Positions 1 through 12,239 of a DNA stretch of 64,000 bases are shown piece after piece. This DNA is from Caprimulgus europaeus (lineage: Eukaryota > Chordata > Aves > Caprimulgiformes > Caprimulgidae). Position 1 is the stretch's first letter. Each line of letters begins with the position of its first letter. The position numbers and the translations under genes were made by a program. The stretch lies in assembly GCA_907165065.1 (NCBI GenBank), contig OU015524.1, positions 1,992,416 through 2,056,415 on the forward strand, given 5' to 3'. The notes under the pieces are model-generated. The model saw nothing but the letters and a program-made list of their open reading frames with translations. It had not been told where the DNA came from and did not search any database.

Positions 1-40
1 AATTGCCCTTTCTTCATGTACAGTGAAACGGAGAAGGAAG

Positions 41-115
41 ATTTTTTTTGTTGTTGTGTTGTTTGTTTTTGTTTTTTGTGTTGTTTGGGGTTTTTTTTTG
101 TTTTTTTACTTTAAA
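41..115. repeat. T/G-rich low-complexity tract
   Basis: Runs of T interrupted by single or paired G residues over about 75 bases. This is low-complexity sequence with no coding meaning. Confidence 0.8.
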
Positions 116-1616
116 GGATTCATTTTCAAACTGGATCAGCTTTGTAGTTGGACTTAGCGCATGGCCCGGCAGGCCACAGCAGCAGCCCAGGTAAAGGGGG
201 GATTCAGGGTGATGAACATCCAGAGATGGAGCCTAAATTCCTTGAAGCTGTCAAAGCCATCCCTGGGACCCCTTGCTGAAGGTGGGCTTTGCTGTCTCCC
301 TTGCATAGCTCTGATCCCTCATCCTCAGCCAGGAGGTTTCCAAGTACAACTCGGTCCTCTCCGTGTTTGCAGCGTGGCGGTTTTGCTGACCTCGGCTCAT
401 CAACGGAGCTTTGTGGAGTGGGTTTGTGGCTCTCTCATTTTGGCCTTTGGTTCTTCAGCATTATATAAGGGGGACCTGATTTGAGGCAAGATGCCCATGA
501 AAAGCAAGTTATTTTCTAGCCAGCTTGGTTCTCCCCACCTTGCTTTTGCCGTCCAGCCCTACCAAGAGCGGAGCCGGCATCGGGGAGCAGGAATGAAGTT
601 GCAGGGGTTATTTTAGTGCTGTATGTGAAACCACAGCCGAGGGATGCAACCTGACTGATGCATCCTCAGCTTCGGCGCTGCTGAGAGCAGAGAGGGGCTC
701 CTGCTGTCCCCCTTTTTAGCAGCACAGTTGACCCTGTGCCAAGCCAGCCGGAGGAAGTGAACCAAAAACAAGCCCTATAAAAGAAAATGAATACTTTTCA
801 ATACTTTTCCGGTGGTTTAGCTCCTTGAGCCAGCTCGCTGTAGGGCTGGAGAAGCAGAAGTGCTGGCTCAAGGGAAACTGGAAGAGTGATCGACTAAGTG
901 AGTGGCAAAAACCCTCCACCACCCCACTGATGTTCATCGTGCCGCTGAGCTTTGCGTGCCCACCAGACGAGGATGTGCAGCATTCTGCAAGGCAGCTTCC
1001 ATGCAGGTCTTTGTGCCAGTGGTACGAGTACGGTGGTTCTTGCACTCGTGGCTGAGCCTGGCTTAGTGTTTATGGTGTTTTCCTCCTTCATGTTGTTCCT
1101 GTGAAATTCATCCTTTGATTGAGACGAGGAGACAGCAGGATGGCTGAGGCGGGGTTGATGTGTTATGGTCAGACATTATGCTTTTACCTTGAACACACCT
1201 AGTTGATGTAAGTGTAGTTTTCCATTGGTTCTATCTAATCCGGGCTGTGCAGTTAGCCTTTGAAGTCTGTAGTCCTTTTTCAGCCGGCGGGTGCTTGAAA
1301 ATTGTACAAAGACAGAAAATGGCCTTTTCTGTTATTTTAATGGACAACCTAAGGAAGTGGCTTTCAGCAAGCAAGTTCTGTTTGTGAGCTGGGATCTCAG
1401 CTGCTGCTGCTGTGTTCGAGCAAAACGCTTTGTCCCAGGGCACTCGTTGGTAGGAGGCACCAGGGACACTGGCCGGATTTGGGACGCCTCGCCTGGTCCC
1501 GGGCGCCACGTGTGAAGGTGACAGGCGGAGCGGGCCCCACGTGGGGTGTAAATGCAGTTGGAAGGAGACAGCCTTGGCCCAGGACAGAGTGATGATGGAC
1601 AACTTCCCACGTCGCA

Positions 1617-2013
1617 GCAGAAAAGATGACAGACTAACAGAGTGGGGCTGTTTAGCCTGGAGAAGAGAAGGTTCCGGGGAGACCTTCCAGTGGCCTCCCA
1701 GTACCTGAAGGGGCTCTAGGAAGGTTGGGGAGGGACTTTTTATAAGGGCAGCTAATGACAGAACAAGGGGAAATGGCTTTAAACTGGCAGAGGGGAGGTT
1801 TAGATTAGATATTAGGAAGAAATTCTTTGGTGTGAGGTTGGTCAGACACTGGCCCAGGTTGCCCAGAGAAGTTGTGGCTGCTCCTCCCTGGAAGTGTTCA
1901 AGGCTTTGAGCAACCTGGTCTAGTGGAAGGTGTCCCTGCTGCTGGCAGGGGGGTTGGGACTGGATGAGCTTTAAGGTCCCTTCCAACCCAAACCACTCTG
2001 TGATTCTGTAATT
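1617..2013 (+). mobile_element. CR1 LINE 3' fragment, + orientation (copy 1)
   Basis: A 5'-truncated CR1 non-LTR retrotransposon. It carries the end of the ORF2-derived region (GGGGCTGTTTAGCCTGGAGA, AATTCTTTGGTGTGAGG) and the typical 3' end (GGTCCCTTCCAACCCAAACC) followed by CTCTGTGATTCTGTA. It is nearly the same sequence as the copies at 50735-51320 and 60979-61227, so all three belong to one subfamily. Compared with those copies it lacks about 15 bp near 1901. The element is dead; the long open frame on the opposite strand here is not a gene. Confidence 0.93.
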
Positions 2014-3626
2014 GCTGCCCAGCACAGAACCTGGCAACATTGGCTGGGCTGAAGAGATGGGTCTGGAGCAAGTGGACAAAACCATGCTTGGCCCCACCAT
2101 CCCAGCCTCTCTGTGTAATTTGGAGGAGGGGAAGCATTCAGCTCCCAGTGCCGAGCTGGAGCATCCGTCTTGGCAGTGATATGAAGGGGGCTGCGTCGGA
2201 ACCGCAAGACAAATGACTGTGTTGCCCTGCTCTTCATGAGGGAGCCTGTAATTTCCACGTGCTGTTTAAACACCGGCAAATCTGGTTTGAATCTGTTGTC
2301 TCATGTAACAGGTAGAAAAGGGGAAAAAAAAAGAAAAACAAAAAACCAAAGCAAAACCCAAAGAGTTCAGGCCGCTTGGCATGCGCACCCGAGTTTTGCT
2401 AGTCTAACCATAATTCGGTTGCATCCTCTCAAATGGGTTTTTTTTGTGTGTTTGTTTGTTTGAGGTTTCTTTTTTTGAAGAGTTTGGAAAGGAAAAGGAG
2501 GAGTTTGGTAAAACTAAACAATGAAATGTGCTTTTACATGAGGCTGCAAGAATCATTTTTTCCTTTAAAGTCACAGGCTCCCCCTTTCACATCTTTAAAT
2601 AAAAAAAGTAAATTAAAACAACCTTCTGACTGACAAAATGCTGCAGGATGGTGTTCCCTCCACTCCCAGGCATGTGTTTGGTAGTAACTGAGGACAGATA
2701 GCAGAATACAAGAGTCCAGGGAGCTCAGAATGGACCTCTGCCCAGTACAGAAATGCATTATAAACAACTGCATCTCAACAGCCCTGTTTCCTTCCCTCAC
2801 CTGCCTAATGTGTTTTGCCAAGGCTCTGCTCACCCTGTATTTCGTAAATATTTTACAAAAATTAAATCAGGAGTCGTTATAGGAAGCAGTTCATCTGTCT
2901 CTGGGTCTGTCTGCAAGCAGAGAAGGAAAGGCAGAAGGAAATAAGTACCACTGCATTTTTGAGCGGAGCCTGACATATTTGCAGTGCATGTGAAGAGGGT
3001 ATTTTAAAAGTTTGCATCAGCTGTTGGATTCTATTTTGGTGATGAATTCCAGCTAAAATAACGTGGATGCTCAGAACTGTGTGAATAAATGACCCCTAAC
3101 TGACTTCTTAAAATATCATATCAGTCTGCTGTGGGAAGTTTGTGTTTAACTGGTTTTTTCCCCTTCCATTTGTGACCTGATATATTAGATAGGAGGAGAG
3201 TGCCGCTGAGTTTAGAGGCTGAAGTGTTGAATTTGTACATAGCAAAGACATTAATGATAGATTAGGTGCACTGATTCTTTTAGCTTAGCTAATCTAATTT
3301 TCATTAGCATTTTTCTTCTCCCCTCTTCAATCTTATTTCCCTGTTTCCCATTGGAAATTGCTGTGTAGAAGAGCTGAGACTCAGTGATGAGTTCTGTGGA
3401 GCCATCTGCTCAGCAGCAGCGCAGGCTCTCCCCATCCCCTCTGCACGTGCAGTGTTTGAACACCCCCCCAGCTGAGCTTTGCTCCTTTATTTCCTCACAT
3501 CCCTACCCTTCTTCCAAAGAAAAGCTTTTCAGTGATGTTGGATGTGTTAAGTTCCCTCTTAGCACGCTGTAAAATTAGGATCTGTCGCTTTCCAAATTAA
3601 TTGCAGCTATGCTGATGATAAGCAAG

Positions 3627-3711
3627 TCAAAGATGGAAGACTTCGAAGTCTTTAAAAGTCATCAAAGATGGAAGGTTTCAAAGTCTTTATAAGTCTTCAA
3701 AGGCTTTAAAG
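3627..3711. repeat. 35-bp imperfect tandem repeat, two and a half copies
   Basis: Units at 3627-3661 and 3662-3696 both start TCAAAGATGGAAG and share AAGTCTTTA-like ends. A partial third unit starts at 3697 (TCAAAGGCTTTAAAG). The units differ at several positions, so the duplication is not recent. Confidence 0.85.
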
Positions 3712-4562
3712 CTGGTACCCACCTCTGCCTCAGGACCCCCATCTCTGCCCCCTGCTTCCCCTGGAGACCCTCCTGCGCCATCGGGGCACAAGCCTCTACG
3801 GGTGGTCAGCTGGGGTCAGGGAGGTGTTAGGAAAATGATTTTAAGCTGGATTCCTGTGGTTCTCTCACAACAAGCAGGTGATGGGACCATTGGGAGGGAG
3901 AAGCAGGAACCATCACCTCCCCACCTTAGTTGCCATCTCCCATGGCCTTAGCAGAGGACAGCTGTGGTACCGTGGCTAGTATGACTTTGTGAGAGGGGCA
4001 AGGCTTTGCTAATCTCTGTGGAGCTATGTGAGCACAAATACTGGGCAGCTGATCATCCTGATGGTGCTATAGTCTTCACCAAGATGTCATTTCCAAGGCA
4101 TAAACAGATTAACAGAGCCCCTTAGGAAAAGGAAAAGCCTGCCTCTGTCCCTGGATGGTTTTAAGCAGTTGGTTGGTTTAAACAGCTCTCGGGTTTAGGT
4201 AAAAAGATCTCACTGAAGCGATGTAGCTCATCTCAGCATAGAGAAATCCAATCAGGCCACAGCAAGGAGGAGTTACAGGAATGAAGAAGGAAACTTAGGA
4301 GTCCTGGTAAGGAGGGGGTCTCCAGATTGAGGAGGACACGAGCTCCTCATGTGTGGGCAGAGCTGTCCCGCTCTCACCGCTGTACCATGGGATTGCTGTG
4401 CTGCCTGGGGAGCAGCCCCAGGAAGTGGGGCTTGTAGTTTGGGGGTTGTTTCCCCCCTTGAAACATTCTGGTTTTCCTTTCTGAGTACCTGATGCACAGA
4501 CTTTTCCTTCCATTGGAGCAGTGCTGTAGCCTGGTGGTGCAGTTAAGGGCAAGGCGAAGGGG

Positions 4563-5014
4563 TATCACAGAGTCAGAATCACATCACTGCCTGGATTGGA
4601 AAAACCCTTTAAGCTCATCGAGTCCAACCATGAACCCAACACTGACCAGTCCCCACTGACCCATGTCCCTCAGCACTGTGTCTACACAACTCTTCAATCC
4701 CTCCAGGGATGGGGACTCCACCACTGCCCTGGGCAACCCCTTCCAATGCCTCAGAACCCTTTCAGCAAAGAAATTCTTCCTCACATCCAATCTTGAGGCC
4801 ATTTCCTCTTGTCCTGTCAGTTGCTCCTTGGTTGAACAGACCCACCCCCACCTCTCTCCACCCTCCTTGCAGGGACTTGGACAGAGCCAGAAGGTCACCC
4901 CTCAGCCTCCTTTTCTCCAGGCTCAGCACCCCCAGTTCCCTCAGCCGGGAACTCAGCACACTTGTGCTCCAGACCCTTCCCCAGCTCCGTTGCTGTTCTA
5001 TGGACATGCTCCAG
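4563..5014 (-). mobile_element. CR1 LINE 3' fragment, - orientation (copy 2)
   Basis: Reverse-oriented CR1. The + strand begins with the complemented 3' tail (ATCACAGAGTCAGAATCACA) and runs back through the ORF2 C-terminal region. Minus-strand frames show motifs such as DVRKNFF, VLRHW and VVESPSLE of the CR1 ORF2 C-terminus, split between frames. The 5' truncation is near CTGGAGCATGTCC at 5014. It belongs to the same subfamily as the copy at 34648-35115, sharing the GGAGCTGGGGAAGG(G)TCTGGAGCAC stretch. Confidence 0.93.
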
Positions 5015-8000
5015 AGAAGGATGTATCATATGGGAAAGGAATGTTGTGTGGACCCACTTGCAGTTTCTAATCCTGAGCTGAGTCTGAGCAAAATGGGGTG
5101 CTGTCTTGAGTCCTCCTGACTTCTGCAGGCATTTCTCTTTGTATCTGCTCAAACGCCTGCATTTGCAGAGACGTGTGAGTCCTTGTATCCCTGGCAAGTA
5201 GTGAAACAGGAAAATCTCACTGAGGCTTCCCCCTTCCCACAGCTGAGTGTTTGCCAATCACTGAACCATGTCTGATTCTCATAGATCCTTTTTACTCCTC
5301 GAAGTGATCTGTTAAGCCACATCTGTGGTCCACGCAGAAGTGACCGATGATGCCAGACTCGGGTTTAGCATTAGCTTAACGGAGATGATCTTGAGCACTG
5401 AATCCTTCTAAATGATCCTTAAGTTCTGCTGACTTAAGACAGCACAGCCACCAGCATCTCTCTGGCACTAAAAGCTATAACCACAACACTTACTTACAAA
5501 TAAAATAGGTAGCAGTAAAGCTAGCTGGCTTTCTGCGTTTTATCTTGGTATTTGTGTAAGTGGTGACTAGGAAACAGTCCAAACATTTGAGAAATTATAG
5601 TCCTGTTCTGGCTTTAGAAAAATCTGAATCCATGCTTATTGTAGTGGTTGTACAGCCAGTTTGTGCTGGAGTATGGTCTGACATGAAGCTTTGTCTTCAG
5701 AGTCTCTGCTGGGGAGTGAAACTAGATTCAGCTCCAGTGCTCCTCAGTGGATGAGAGTGTCAAAGTGTTTCAAAAATGTGTGGAAGTTATTGTCTTCAAT
5801 ACAATTTCTGTCTTGTCTCCAGTGATAGGAAACAAACAGAAATTCGACAAAAGCATTTTCTTCCATGGTTTCATCTTGCCATGACAAATTAAAAGCTTGT
5901 GCTCAGGGGACAGGAGTCTCCAATGTTAAAAAGATTTTTTTCACACTGACCCTTTTTCTTAATACTGAGATAATCTAAGGCCCCTTTGAAGTGGGCTCTC
6001 CTGAGTATATGGGTCACACTTCAAGGTGGATGGAAAGTGTCAACTGTTTCCTTTTCTGATTTCCTTGAATAGAGAGAAAAAGGTGTTTTGAGACAAAAAT
6101 TAGGATTTTTGCTGTTCCCCTCTCTGTGTAAAATTCAAAGATCTCTTCAGGCTTTAAAAAAAAAAAATAAAGCTGGAGGGTAAAGAAAGGACTTGTTCTG
6201 GCAAGATGAAGCTGAGGGAGTTCTGGGAGACTATATTTTATCTTAATTTCTTCAGAAAGGTGGAAGTTTCTTTGCTATGTGTCCGAAATAACTCTCAGAC
6301 TTCCTCTTTGTGAGGTTCATAAACAGCGGAGGCTCTGCAGATAAACTTCAGATTGGCTCTGAGCTCAGTCTCGCTCGCTCCTTGCACTGTTTTGCCGACT
6401 TTATCATTTCTTCTTTCCGTGCTGATAGCGCAGCTGTGTTTTCCTTTATTCCAGTGAATGAAAAGGGCCAAGCAAAGAAGAACTGGCTTGTGCTGGGGCT
6501 CCCAGGGGATCACACCTGGGCAGAGCACACAAACAAAGGGCTCCGGCTGGCTGTGGGGAGCTCGTCGCCTGGGTCTTGACCGGGGGTGGTCGGGCTGTGG
6601 CTGGGGGAAGGACTCAGTGTGCTGGCTGTCATTTTTCCAGGCTCATCCTCATGCTGTGAATTGGTGAGGGAGCTGGATTTCTTGTCCTGGGAGCATCAAG
6701 GATGTCTTTTCAGATGATGAGATGGCGGTGGGTTCCTCTTCAACATGTCCAGGCTTCCCAAAGTGAGCACAGGAGCCGCTGCGAGGAGATTTGGCAATTG
6801 CAGAAGGCTGCCTTGGTAAAGACAGACCTTGAGCTGCTACCAAGTTTTGCATTTCTATGTAAAACTACTTGTTCAACATCATGGTACTTCTGTTCCCTCT
6901 TGTCCTTTCCATCTCATGTGTCCCTTAAAATCCTAGAGGGGGAAAAAAAAACCATCTTACTTGACCAACAGTTATTTTTGACAGCAAACTTGGAAATGGT
7001 TTAGCTGGCTGAGAGCACTTCTGGAAGTTACAAGTGTCAGGGCTCCATCATTTCCCTCTGGCAAGCGATTTTGGACAAGCAGATTGTATTGCTTCATAAT
7101 TTAGAGATGGATCTTTCTCCTTTTCTGTAGTCAGCCTTGGATGTTGCATCACAGGAGGTGGATGTACTCTGTAAGGCTGTTAGAGGCAAGGCGATCAGTC
7201 CAGCTCGGGAGCGGGAGAAGGCTGCTTTTTCTCCTCGGTTTTTATGGTAGATGCTTATCTCAGGATATTGCTTAGGCACCTGATTAGCTGGCTGTTCTTG
7301 TGTAACAAATCCATTTCAATGAGAAGTAAACTGCAGTAAATGATTAACATAATCTTCTTTACTAATGACTAGGGGTTTTTAATGTAATGAGTCACTTCTG
7401 AAAGACTGAGGGGGAAACAGGGACACCTTTTTTTTTCTAAATGATCACAGTGCAATTATTTGCACGCAGCAGCCCGGTGTTGTTTCTCAAGCAGGCGGTA
7501 CGTGTGCTTGCTCAGATGTGTACAGCTCACTTGCAAAAGGAAATGCATTGCACAGGTTTTATAAAATTACTGTTCTGGTCATGATTAATGATTTTGTTAT
7601 CCGAGCACTGAAACCACAAGACTTTGCGACTGCCGCAGCAATCCCGAAGCTCTGGTACGTGCAGCGCAGATTTCTCTTAACTGAGCGTTTGAGGGCATGT
7701 TGAAACAGAGTTTCTTACCGGACTCCCTGTCCCAACAACTTTAGTTTTGGGTTCATTTCTCTTATGTGGCTATTGGGCATGTTTTCAGTTGTTTCCCCTC
7801 AAAAACAAATACTGGAGCTGGACTGGTTTCAACAGGCTTTGGAGGAAGACAGTGCTTCTCTGACAGACTGGTGGCTCAGTGCTTTGGAACGTGTTTTTGC
7901 ACCGGTGAAACAGCCTGGCTCTGGAGACCACGTCCGTTCTAGATGTGTTCTGTAGGCGAGTGTGTTGTATTTGGGTGACCTGCAACAAACATCTCGCATC

Positions 8001-8086
8001 TCCCCCCTCCACCATCCTCCCCAAAACCTTCACTGCTATGCTGGTGGTAGAAAATCCCAGCCAAGACCCGGTCTTGTTGCAGGGGA

Positions 8087-8127
8087 CAGAAGTTGTTCTG
8101 TCAAAGTTGTCAGAAGTTGTTCTGACA
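8087..8127. repeat. Short tandem duplication with an inverted repeat
   Basis: The 14-mer CAGAAGTTGTTCTG occurs at 8087-8100 and again at 8111-8124, a 24-bp period. The second copy lies in a perfect 8-bp inverted repeat, TGTCAGAA (8108-8115) and TTCTGACA (8120-8127), separated by GTTG. No function is known. Confidence 0.8.
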
Positions 8128-9271
8128 GAGTCTTGCCATCACTTGTTCGTAGTGGCACTTGGCTGAAGATGAGAGTGCCTTTTCTTTGAGACCATGCCTG
8201 ATTTTCTCCAGTTTTCAAGTCTGGGTTCAGTCCCAGTAGAGTGATTTTTTTTTTTTTTCCCCCAATCTTCAAACCATTCATTCCGATGTGTCAAGAACGT
8301 TCTCTCTTCTCCTACACAACTTTGAAGCTTTGATGGGGGACTTTGTTGGAAAGCAGCAGTGCTTATCCCAGCTGATGGTCAGCAAGGTAACCCTGCATTT
8401 GTCAACCTTTAGTGTCACCAACCAAGAGGCAGCATGAACTTTTCTTATGGACGAGTGAGCAGAGCCCTGGTCTCGGATAGCTTGCTTTCTCCCTTTCTGG
8501 GCACTTAGAGTAAGTGTTTGTGTTGGCAAACTGCCCCTCTAATCTGAGGACATTGAATGTGGAAATGCAGCAATTTTTAATAAGGTGGAAGCGGGGGCCA
8601 GAGCTGCAGCCTCTGTGGTATGCTGCAAACAGGTTTTGTAGCCATGTCAACACGTGTGGAGAGGCTCGGTGGCCCTGCCAGGTCTGAAGGAGAATAAGGT
8701 GTGGAGGAAAGCAAGGGTAGATAAGAATCAGGTGAGATACAAATCACTCCAGCCTCTTTTCCAATTGCCTGTTGCAGAAATACTGCCTTCCATGAGAGGC
8801 AGCAAGTGGCACGCTGCTTGGAGGGCTTGTTATAGCTCCCAGCTGCCCCGTTGAGATTATCCAGCAGTTGTATCCAGTTTGGGATTTTCATTTTTATCTA
8901 GGAGGATGAGGGGGTTCCAGGCCAGTATGTGCAACCTCCTCACTTGGGTAATTTTCCCAGGCTTCATTATTTTGACCACGAGCACCCATGATGTTTTCAG
9001 AGCGTATCCATGAAAGGCTTGTCCCAACTGGGCTGGGCCACAGAGAGGTGAAGGGTCCTGCTGGCTGACACAACACCTTGTTGAGGCTCTGCCTCCTTTG
9101 TGGTTCGTGCTAGTCGAAGTTTAACTCTGAGAGCATGCTGCAGGCTGAGGCTGCCTGGACTATGGGGTGTGTGCTTTTCTGTTGTTGTTCTGAGAAGCTT
9201 AAATTACAGCTGAGCATCTGGGTCTGCACCACACACAGCACCGCAATAAAAGGTACTCGTATTGTTGTAAC

Positions 9272-9790
9272 TAAATCCCAGACTGGTGGGGGTTGGAAGG
9301 GACCTCTGGAGATCATCTCATCCAACCCCCCTGCCAAAGCAGGTCCATCCAGAGCAGGTTGCACAGGAAAGCATCCAGGTGGGTTTGGAATCTCTCCAGA
9401 GAAGGAGACTCCACACCCTCTCTGGGCAGCCTGTCCCAGGGCTCTGGCACCCTCACAGTGAAGAAGTTTCTCCTCATCTTCAGCTGGAACTTCCTGTGTT
9501 CCCATTTGTGCCTGTTGCCCCTTGTCCTGTCACTGGGCACCACTGAGAAGAGTCTGGCCCCATCCCCTCGACACCTGCCCTTTAGGTATTGATCAGCATT
9601 GATGAGATCCCCTCTCAGTCTGCTCCTCTCCAGGCTGGACAGACCCAGGTGTCTCAGCCTTCCCTCAGCAGAGAGATGCTCCAGTCCCCTCATCATCTTC
9701 GTAGCCTCCACTGGACTCTCTCCAGTAGTTCCTGGTCTTTCTTGAACTGGGGGCCCCAGAACTGGACACAGGACTCCAAGTACTCCTGGC
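9272..9790 (-). mobile_element. CR1 LINE fragment, - orientation, with ORF2 remnant (copy 3)
   Basis: Reverse CR1 of a different subfamily from copies 1 and 2. The + strand starts GACTGGTGGGGGTTGGAAGG and runs back through ORF2. On the minus strand an open frame of 132 codons (9313-9711) reads with CR1 ORF2 C-terminal motifs: RLRHLGLSSLERSRLRGDLI, FSVVPSDRTRGN, RRNFFTVRV and RLPREGVESPSLE. It lacks the reverse transcriptase catalytic core, so it is a remnant and cannot act alone. It ends near the complement of AGTACTCCTGG. Confidence 0.93.
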
Positions 9791-11688
9791 TCTTCTTGGG
9801 TTTTCCAAATATGTTAGAAGCTTAATGTTATTATGAAGTACTTGCTTTTAGAAACTGCTCATTTTCTTTTGAAACATCCCCAAGACATGCTAGATACTGT
9901 AGGATCTAAAGTTCCAGGCACAAGAATTAGCTTTGAAGGGTTTAAACCCCAGATTTGAAGTGCCTTTGTCTAATAAATTATGAAAACTGGGCTGTTGCAA
10001 CCACAGTTTAAAAAGAGCCTGAATATTAGTGCAGTTACATTTCTGAGGTGTCATCAACGATCTTAAGGGTTGTTCTGCTTCTAGGTACTTGTTTTTTTTA
10101 AAATGAAAACCACACATGCATTAAAAATCTGTTCCTCATGGGTGGGTCAGCCATTCAAAACTCATCCTGCTTGTTGTACCTCTGAGATAACCCAGCCTGG
10201 CTTTACATCACACTGCAAACACGTCCGTGTATTTGCTTTCAGCCAAGTAAGTTGGGAGTTCAGTGCTTTTTAGGTGCTGTACCGGTTAAAGAGGATCGAC
10301 CTCTCTTTTGTGTTGTAATGCTTTAAGGTGTGCTCACCTTTGGATGCAGTCTTGCAGAGCGTTGTTTTCAGAACAAACAAATATCCACAATGAATGTTCT
10401 TGTATTCTTGGAGTGAGAGACGTGTCTAGTGCGATTCATTGGAAAATAATATTTAGAGAGTGCATTCTTGACGAGGGGAGAAGGTTTTTCAGGTAAAACC
10501 AGTCTTCTCCCACCACCGATACAACTTTTCTCCACTCTTGAAGTTGTGTCTCTAGCTAACTGTTGTGACAAAAGGAAACCTTTCCCCTGGGCTCATCGGA
10601 GCTGCAGCACAGCTTGTTAGTTGGAGGGGGATGGAGATTTTTCTAGTTGAAAGCAGCAATATTTCAGGCACGTGTGATGTTACAGCAGTTCTGATCGTTA
10701 TGCATGGAGGCTCCTTTTCCTGATCTGTTAGTGCATTTAACAGCTGACCTCTGATATTTATGGGAATATGAAAAAGCCCAACCAATCTATTAAAAGAATT
10801 AATGAGCAAAATCCTGAATGTTTAGATGTTGTATGGAAACTGTTTAACCAAGGAAGGGCTATGGAGAGAGGATGGCTGAGGCTGGTATCCCACTATGTAT
10901 TTCTCCACAAGTAGAAATATGTGTATGAAGAAGCTGAGGGTATTGGCAACAGCATGTTATTGTGTGATATTTCCCTCTTCCACGATCATCATTGTGTAAT
11001 GATGTAACTAATTAACCTAAAGAAAGCGCTCACTGTGAGCCAGGTATGTGTGAAAACACAAGTAACATTCACTGCACATTAGAGATTAGTGACAAAACAG
11101 GAAAAAAAACCCTTGAAGTTTTTAAAGGAAAGCTGATGATTCAAACAGCCTGTGATGAACTGGAATTCAGTGTTTAGAGAACATGTAAAGGAGTTTTTGG
11201 CTTAATGGGATGCCTGCAAGTTAACGAAATTGCCGGTGTTTTTGTAGCCTGGGTGACTAGTGGGGTACAGCCTGGGCACACAGATGCAGTGTCTGAGTCT
11301 GCCCACAGGACTTGGACAGTTGCATCATTTGACAAAGTTTAACTTTGCTTTTCAGAGGTAGCTTCTAGTGTGAGCGCTCGGCAGCCCGCAGTGGCCAGCG
11401 TAACAAGTGACGTGCCGAGTGAATGCCAGCGGTGCTGGTGAATGTGTCACGGGTGGGCTGTGGCACATGATTTTCCCGTGTGTGTGGCGACAGCTTTTAT
11501 GGCCTGGCAAGGGATCTGACTCTTTCAAGTATTTAATGTGAAACTTTACAGAGTTGCCTGCTGTCAGGTGTTGCTAGCATTGCAGGTGTGCTCAAAGTCA
11601 GTGAGTGGCCAAACGTCTCTTTTTAATACCGCGTGCAGTAACAGCTGAATGTGTGACAATTTCTTTCCTCCCTTTCCATTTAAAACAG

Positions 11689-11838
11689 AACGCTACAGAT
11701 AGCTCCTCTAACTCCTCTCAGAAAAGGGAACAGCCTGTGCGAACTCTGGCTTCTCCTGCATCCTGCGAACACCGAAGAATTTGCACTCGTGGACACCTTC
11801 ACGACCATTATAGCTCTGACCACTACCATCTAGAACAA
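11689..11838 (+). CDS. SPRED2: SPRED2 penultimate coding exon
   Basis: This 150-nt exon encodes 50 residues in phase 0 at both ends. It starts after an acceptor with a pyrimidine tract (TTTCCATTTAAAACAG) and ends before the donor GTAAGG. The peptide begins NATDSSSNSSQKREQP and contains SCEHRR and GHLHDHYSSDHYHLEQ. This is the serine-rich linker between the EVH1 domain and the KIT-binding domain of SPRED2; as I recall, human SPRED2 has the matching order TDSSSNSSQKREQP, SCEHRRI and DHYHLDQ. The linker is less conserved than the flanking domains. The reading frame continues directly into the exon at 12240. A frame opening at 11605 extends upstream, but that part is intronic because the acceptor and homology start at 11689. 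Confidence 0.93.
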
Positions 11839-12239
11839 GTAAGGTTTCTTTCCAGTGTTGCCACCTAAAGGCCTGGGTCTGCCATAGCTAAGACTGGTGT
11901 TTGATTTTTTTTTCCCCCTCCCTTCCTTTCTCCCACTTTCCTTCTCAGTTAGCTTTAAATGGCTTCCAATTATTAAAAAAATAAAAATAAATAAAAATAA
12001 AAAAGGATTTACACTGTGATTTAATGTGTTATGTTGTACCAGCCCGTTGTGGGTCTGACAGCTGTACTCATTCTTGAATCAAATGCTGAAACTCTGTGAT
12101 GGGTCACAGCAAAGGGTGTGTGAAGAAAGAAAAATTGTTAAATACTGGCTTTTCACTAAGCAAGGAGGCAGCGATTGCTGATAGCAAAGTGAGCTCATTT
12201 ATCTTTTCTCCCTCTTCCTCTCCATCCCTACTTCCACAG
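11839..12239 (+). other. SPRED2: Last SPRED2 intron, 401 bp
   Basis: A short GT-AG intron with donor GTAAGG at 11839 and acceptor CTTCCACAG ending at 12239. In the exon frame it meets a TAA stop at 11866-11868, so retention would truncate the protein. It holds an A/T-rich run of AAATA units near 11976-12004. An ATG at 12096 is in frame with the last exon but lies in the intron, upstream of the polypyrimidine tract, and is not regarded as a start. Confidence 0.92.

Larger units (their letters stand above)
1..11688 (+). other. SPRED2: SPRED2 intron upstream of the penultimate exon (partial)
   Basis: This stretch has no exon I can support. I looked for the expected preceding SPRED2 segment (EVH1 end and the acidic GDDDVF-type stretch) and did not recognise it. 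It contains three truncated CR1 copies (about 1617-2013, 4563-5014 and 9272-9790), T/G-rich low complexity at 41-115, a 35-bp tandem repeat at 3627 and a short tandem/inverted repeat at 8087. Other open frames are short or lie within CR1. It ends in a pyrimidine-rich tract and AG at 11687-11688. Calling it intron is inference from the downstream exon, which begins in the middle of the protein. Confidence 0.7.

Noticed and set aside
1231..2100. 289-codon open frame on the minus strand
   Set aside because: It runs antisense through the CR1 copy at 1617-2013 and flanking DNA. The same antisense peptide reappears over the CR1 copy at 50735, so it is repeat-derived.
1..11688. Search for the preceding SPRED2 exons (EVH1 domain end)
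   Set aside because: No peptide resembling the EVH1 C-terminus or the acidic linker was seen in any frame.
12096..12239. ATG-initiated in-frame extension of the last SPRED2 exon
   Set aside because: It lies inside the 401-bp intron and crosses a clear polypyrimidine tract and acceptor, and the peptide has no SPRED similarity.
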